A stretch of DNA of 8,037 nucleotides, taken from positions 1 through 8,037 of the forward strand of contig CAIZHT010000073.1 of NCBI GenBank assembly GCA_903932885.1, written 5' to 3'. Positions 6,538 to 8,037 of the stretch are shown in pieces. Source of the DNA: an uncultured Actinomycetes bacterium (GTDB lineage Bacteria; Actinomycetota; Actinomycetes; Nanopelagicales; Nanopelagicaceae). Under the pieces are notes generated by a model, which was not told where the DNA came from, searched no databases, and worked only from the letters and a program-made list of their open reading frames with translations. The stretch's first letter is position 1. Each line of letters starts with the position of its first letter. Both the position numbers and the translations under genes were made by a program.

Positions 6538-6611
6538 TGGCTCGGGACAGGATCGAACTGTCGACCTCACGATTTTCAGTCGCGCGCTCGTACCAACTGA
6601 GCTACCGAGCC
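6538..6611 (-). tRNA. tRNA-Phe (anticodon GAA)
   Basis: Read on the minus strand, acceptor arms GGCTCGG/CCGAGCC (6605-6611 with 6539-6545) pair fully. The D arm is GCTC/GAGC, the anticodon stem is CGCGA/TCGTG around loop CTGAAAA (6573-6579, anticodon at 6575-6577), and the T arm is GACAG-TTCGATC-CTGTC. The discriminator is A (6538) and CCA is not encoded. It is last in a Glu-Asp-Phe array, an order found in other actinobacteria. Its 3' end is 2 bases from the stop codon of a convergent gene, with no terminator between them. Confidence 0.97.
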
Positions 6612-6627
6612 AATATTTAATTGTGAA

Positions 6628-6655
6628 AGAAGAGAGTGTGTGGACACTCTCTTCT
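6628..6655 (-). terminator. Perfect 12-bp hairpin between tRNA-Asp and tRNA-Phe
   Basis: AGAAGAGAGTGT (6628-6639) and ACACTCTCTTCT (6644-6655) are exact reverse complements around a 4-base loop. It begins 2 bases after the 3' end of tRNA-Asp on the minus strand. In that direction the stem is followed by TTCACAATTAAATATT, only loosely T-rich, so it is either a weak intrinsic terminator that controls read-through into tRNA-Phe or a processing signal. On the plus strand it is not followed by T residues. Confidence 0.6.
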
Positions 6656-6657
6656 AG

Positions 6658-6731
6658 CGACCCGGACGGGACTTGAACCCGCGACCTCCGCCGTGACAGG
6701 GCGGCGCGCTAACCAACTGCGCTACCGGGCC
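6658..6731 (-). tRNA. tRNA-Asp (anticodon GTC)
   Basis: On the minus strand the acceptor GGCCCGG pairs with CCGGGTC (one G-T pair). The anticodon stem is CCGCC/GGCGG around loop CTGTCAC (6693-6699, anticodon at 6695-6697), and the T arm is GCGGG-TTCAAGT-CCCGT. The discriminator is G (6658), correct for Asp, and CCA is not encoded. It lies between tRNA-Glu (61 bases upstream) and tRNA-Phe (46 bases downstream). Confidence 0.97.
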
Positions 6732-6747
6732 TTGAAAAACTTCTGTC

Positions 6748-6766
6748 ACATAAGTGGCTCTTATGT
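6748..6766 (-). repeat. Short inverted repeat between tRNA-Glu and tRNA-Asp
   Basis: ACATAAG (6748-6754) and CTTATGT (6760-6766) form a 7-bp stem with a 5-base loop, extendable by two more pairs past a C-C mismatch. On the minus strand it is followed by GACAGAAG and then TTTTTC, so it could be a weak terminator or a processing hairpin. Alternatively TTGAAG and TATGTG, 17 bases apart on the minus strand, could be a poor promoter for tRNA-Asp; the two readings cannot be separated here. Confidence 0.4.
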
Positions 6767-6792
6767 CACCTTCAAAGCCTTTATTTCTTGCG

Positions 6793-6865
6793 TGCCCCCA
6801 ACGGGATTCGAACCCGTGTTACCGCCGTGAAAGGGCGATGTCCTAGGCCCCTAGACGATGGGGAC
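6793..6865 (-). tRNA. tRNA-Glu (anticodon TTC)
   Basis: On the minus strand the acceptor GTCCCCA pairs with TGGGGGC (one T-G pair). The anticodon stem is TCGCC/GGCGG around loop CTTTCAC (6827-6833, anticodon at 6829-6831), and the T arm is ACGGG-TTCGAAT-CCCGT. The discriminator is A (6793) and CCA is not encoded. It is first of the three tRNAs and has its own promoter just upstream. Confidence 0.97.
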
Positions 6866-6880
6866 GTTTGAGGCTCACGA

Positions 6881-6909
6881 ATCGTACCTTGCGCGCACTG
6901 TGCAACCAA
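6881..6909 (-). promoter_or_regulatory. Promoter of the tRNA-Glu/Asp/Phe cluster
   Basis: Reading the minus strand, TTGGTT (6904-6909) and TACGAT (6881-6886) are separated by exactly 17 bases, a good housekeeping sigma-factor arrangement with a TANNNT -10. The -10 ends 15 bases before the tRNA-Glu 5' end, leaving a short leader for RNase P to remove. The GC-rich, C-containing bases between the -10 and the tRNA could give growth-rate control, but that is inference. Confidence 0.7.
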
Positions 6910-6947
6910 ACTCGATTATTTATACGAGAGGAATTAGGCGCTAAAGG

Positions 6948-6972
6948 TGAGCAATCTCAATGAAATCGCTCA
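6948..6972 (-). terminator. Possible hairpin after the SIMPL-domain gene
   Basis: TGAGC (6948-6952) and GCTCA (6968-6972) pair, and two further A-T pairs form inside after one A-C mismatch, around a 9-base loop. It lies 10 bases beyond the stop codon of the minus-strand SIMPL gene. On that strand it is followed by CCTTTAG rather than a T run, so termination is only plausible. Confidence 0.35.
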
Positions 6973-6982
6973 ATATCAAGAC

Positions 6983-7708
6983 TTAGAGAAGTGCCCACTG
7001 AACGCTGATGCCAACAGTGACATCTTGCTGCCCAAGATCAACTTCGGTTGCACCAGAATCCGCTGATTTTGCCATTGCAAGCATCGGAACATAGTTTGAT
7101 GGAGAAGTATTTTCAGTCAAGTAAATAACTTTTCCAAGTTTTACACCGAGCAATGATGCATAAGAAGTAGCTTTTGCTTTTGCTTTCTTTACAGCATCTG
7201 ATCGAGCAGAAAGTGTTGCTTTTGTCGTGTCGAGAATAAATGGAGTAACTCCATTGACTTGCAAACTATCTCCGCCTGCGGCAACTACCGCATCAACTAT
7301 TGCTCCAGCACTTTTTGCATTGCGAATAGTGACTACGAAACTTTGAGCAGCGCGATAGCCAATGAGTGACTGACCTTTATCTTGGGTGTAGTTATATTCT
7401 GGATAAACAGTAATGCTCTGAGTTGCAATATCTTTTGTATCAACACCACTTGTCTTTAGTGCTGCACGAACTGCTGCAGATGCTGTTGATGCTTCAGCGA
7501 GTGCACTCTTACTATTTGCTCCGACAATAGAAACAGTTGCATTGAGACGAACTGCATCTGGTGCAACCTTGACGGTGCCCTCAGAATTTACAGTGATGTA
7601 GCGAGTAGCCGCGGTTGCAGCACTTGCAGGCATTGCTATCGCAGCGCCCCCAACGAGTGCAATGGCAATGAATACGGCAGCGATTTTTTGGATACGTGTG
7701 ATTCTCAT
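6983..7708 (-). CDS. Secreted SIMPL-domain (DUF541) protein
   Basis: A 241-residue exported protein of the SIMPL/DUF541 family (relatives include E. coli YggE), whose biochemical role is poorly defined. A Sec signal peptide with basic start (M-R-I-T-R-I-Q-K), hydrophobic core (9-26) and A-S-A|A-T site after residue 30 precedes the domain. Family landmarks are the opening I-T-V-N-S-E-G-T-V-K-V-A-P-D-A (38-52), the G-V-D-T-K-D-I-A-T-Q-S-I-T-V-Y-P-E-Y (88-105) segment, I-G-Y-R-A-A-Q-S-F-V-V (116-126), an A-R-S-D-A-V-K-K-A-K-A-K-A helix (168-180) and a final G-K-V-I-Y-L-T-E segment. Length is normal and nothing is missing. The protein has no cysteines. The ATG has no Shine-Dalgarno; TAATAC 7 bases upstream could be a leaderless -10, although its last base departs from TANNNT. 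The glycosyltransferase upstream on this strand ends 33 bases away. Confidence 0.93.
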   Translation of the reverse strand: MRITRIQKIAAVFIAIALVGGAAIAMPASAATAATRYITVNSEGTVKVAPDAVRLNATVSIVGANSKSALAEASTASAAVRAALKTSGVDTKDIATQSITVYPEYNYTQDKGQSLIGYRAAQSFVVTIRNAKSAGAIVDAVVAAGGDSLQVNGVTPFILDTTKATLSARSDAVKKAKAKATSYASLLGVKLGKVIYLTENTSPSNYVPMLAMAKSADSGATEVDLGQQDVTVGISVQWALL

Positions 7709-7712
7709 GTAC

Positions 7713-7725
7713 TAAGTATTACTTA
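7713..7725. promoter_or_regulatory. Palindrome in the 5' region of the SIMPL gene
   Basis: TAAGTA-T-TACTTA is a perfect 6-bp inverted repeat around a single base, lying 5-17 bases upstream of the SIMPL gene ATG. It overlaps the only -10-like bases (TATAAG and TAATAC on the minus strand), so a bound protein would block transcription start. AT-rich palindromes of this size can occur by chance. Confidence 0.35.
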
Positions 7726-7741
7726 TAACCTGAGAGAAACC

Positions 7742-8037
7742 TTAATCGTTGCCTTGCATGCAGTGTGAATAAAGTTGTGAATGATCAGAAATCATGCGAG
7801 CAAGTGAGAATAATTCGAGGGAACGCTTTTTACCGGCCGCACCCATTGATGCTCGAAGTGCAGGTTCTTTCGCCAATTTTTCAATGGCATCTGCCAAAGC
7901 ACCTGCATTGATATCGGTGAGTAGGCCATTAGTGCCATCTACAACGATGTCAGAAATCGAGCCAACATTGGTTGCAACAATCGGTAAACCAGCTTGTGCT
8001 GCTTGAATCAAAGTAAGTGGGATACCTTCATTATCAC
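7742..8037 (-). CDS. GT4-type (glycosyl transferase group 1) glycosyltransferase, C-terminal part, 5' end beyond window
   Basis: The frame is open to the window edge (D-N-E-G-I-P-L-T-L-I-Q-A...), so the TTG at 8009-8011 is internal and only about the last 98 residues are present. D-N-E-G-I-P-L...A-A-Q-A-G-L-P-I-V-A-T-N-V-G-S-I-S-D-I-V-V-D-G-T-N-G-L-L is the nucleotide-sugar binding signature of the GT-B fold GT4 family, followed by the usual helices (A-D-A-I-E-K-L...R-A-S-M-G-A-A-G-K-K-R) and a short tail with a cysteine. In the family the E-x7-E motif spans this segment; here the second glutamate is Q (E-G-I-P-L-T-L-I-Q). Such enzymes build exopolysaccharide or wall glycans on the cytoplasmic side; the sugar cannot be told. 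The TAA is at 7742-7744, 33 bases before the SIMPL gene on the same strand. Confidence 0.92.
   Translation of the reverse strand, partial: DNEGIPLTLIQAAQAGLPIVATNVGSISDIVVDGTNGLLTDINAGALADAIEKLAKEPALRASMGAAGKKRSLELFSLARMISDHSQLYSHCMQGND

Noticed and set aside
6636..6830. Plus-strand 64-aa open frame reading ...GLEPATSAVTGRRANQLRYRA...PPTGFEPV...
   Set aside because: This is the antisense translation of tRNA-Asp and tRNA-Glu, a well-known false protein in annotations. The tRNA folds explain the sequence completely.
6911..6928. CTCG...CGAG inverted repeat upstream of the tRNA-Glu promoter
   Set aside because: Only four pairs around a 10-base AT-rich loop, with no extension; too weak to call a terminator or operator.
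7794..8006. Plus-strand 70-aa open frame opposite the GT4 glycosyltransferase
   Set aside because: Shadow of a strongly motif-supported minus-strand gene, with no start signal.
1..8037. CRISPR array, transposase, integrase, toxin-antitoxin, phage or defence genes
   Set aside because: I looked for short regular repeats, terminal inverted repeats and typical motifs of these systems on both strands and found none.

Overview
The window looks like a piece of a streamlined, low-to-moderate GC actinobacterial chromosome, of the kind seen in freshwater planktonic Nanopelagicales (acI). The actinobacterial assignment rests on three lineage-typical small proteins (DUF3073, BldC and a DUF5302-type protein), on their order after purM, and on a tRNA-Glu/Asp/Phe cluster. 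The narrower placement is inferred from hand-counted GC of about 42% in typical coding stretches, very short intergenic gaps, and likely leaderless starts. All assignments come from reading motifs; no database was searched.

Plus strand, 1-4803: the 3' part of purM (purine synthesis) is followed by a polytopic GT-C/PMT_2-type glycosyltransferase that sits between purM and the DUF3073 gene. Next comes a conserved but uncharacterised 271-aa protein, then bldC, whose last codons overlap the start of a WecA/TagO-type polyprenyl-phosphate sugar-1-phosphate transferase. The last 120 bases or so of the GT-C gene are much richer in GC than the rest.

Plus strand, 4804-6535: a small DUF5302-type protein and a 500-aa secreted, cysteine-rich protein of unknown function. 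Each is preceded by a -10-like hexamer 6-7 bases before its ATG, as expected for leaderless mRNAs. The secreted protein ends in a two-cysteine basic tail (CxKGK...PxCPxGYK) and its stop codon lies 2 bases from the 3' end of tRNA-Phe.

Minus strand, 8037-6538: a partial GT4-type glycosyltransferase, a secreted SIMPL-domain (DUF541) protein, then tRNA-Glu(TTC), tRNA-Asp(GTC) and tRNA-Phe(GAA). A good promoter precedes tRNA-Glu, and a perfect 12-bp hairpin separates tRNA-Asp from tRNA-Phe.

Theme: apart from purM and the tRNAs, much of the window concerns the cell envelope (lipid-linked glycan initiation, a GT-C transferase, a GT4 transferase and two exported proteins). I see no complete new defence or mobile system, CRISPR array, transposase or integrase. 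The least explained element is the secreted cysteine-rich protein wedged against the tRNA cluster.
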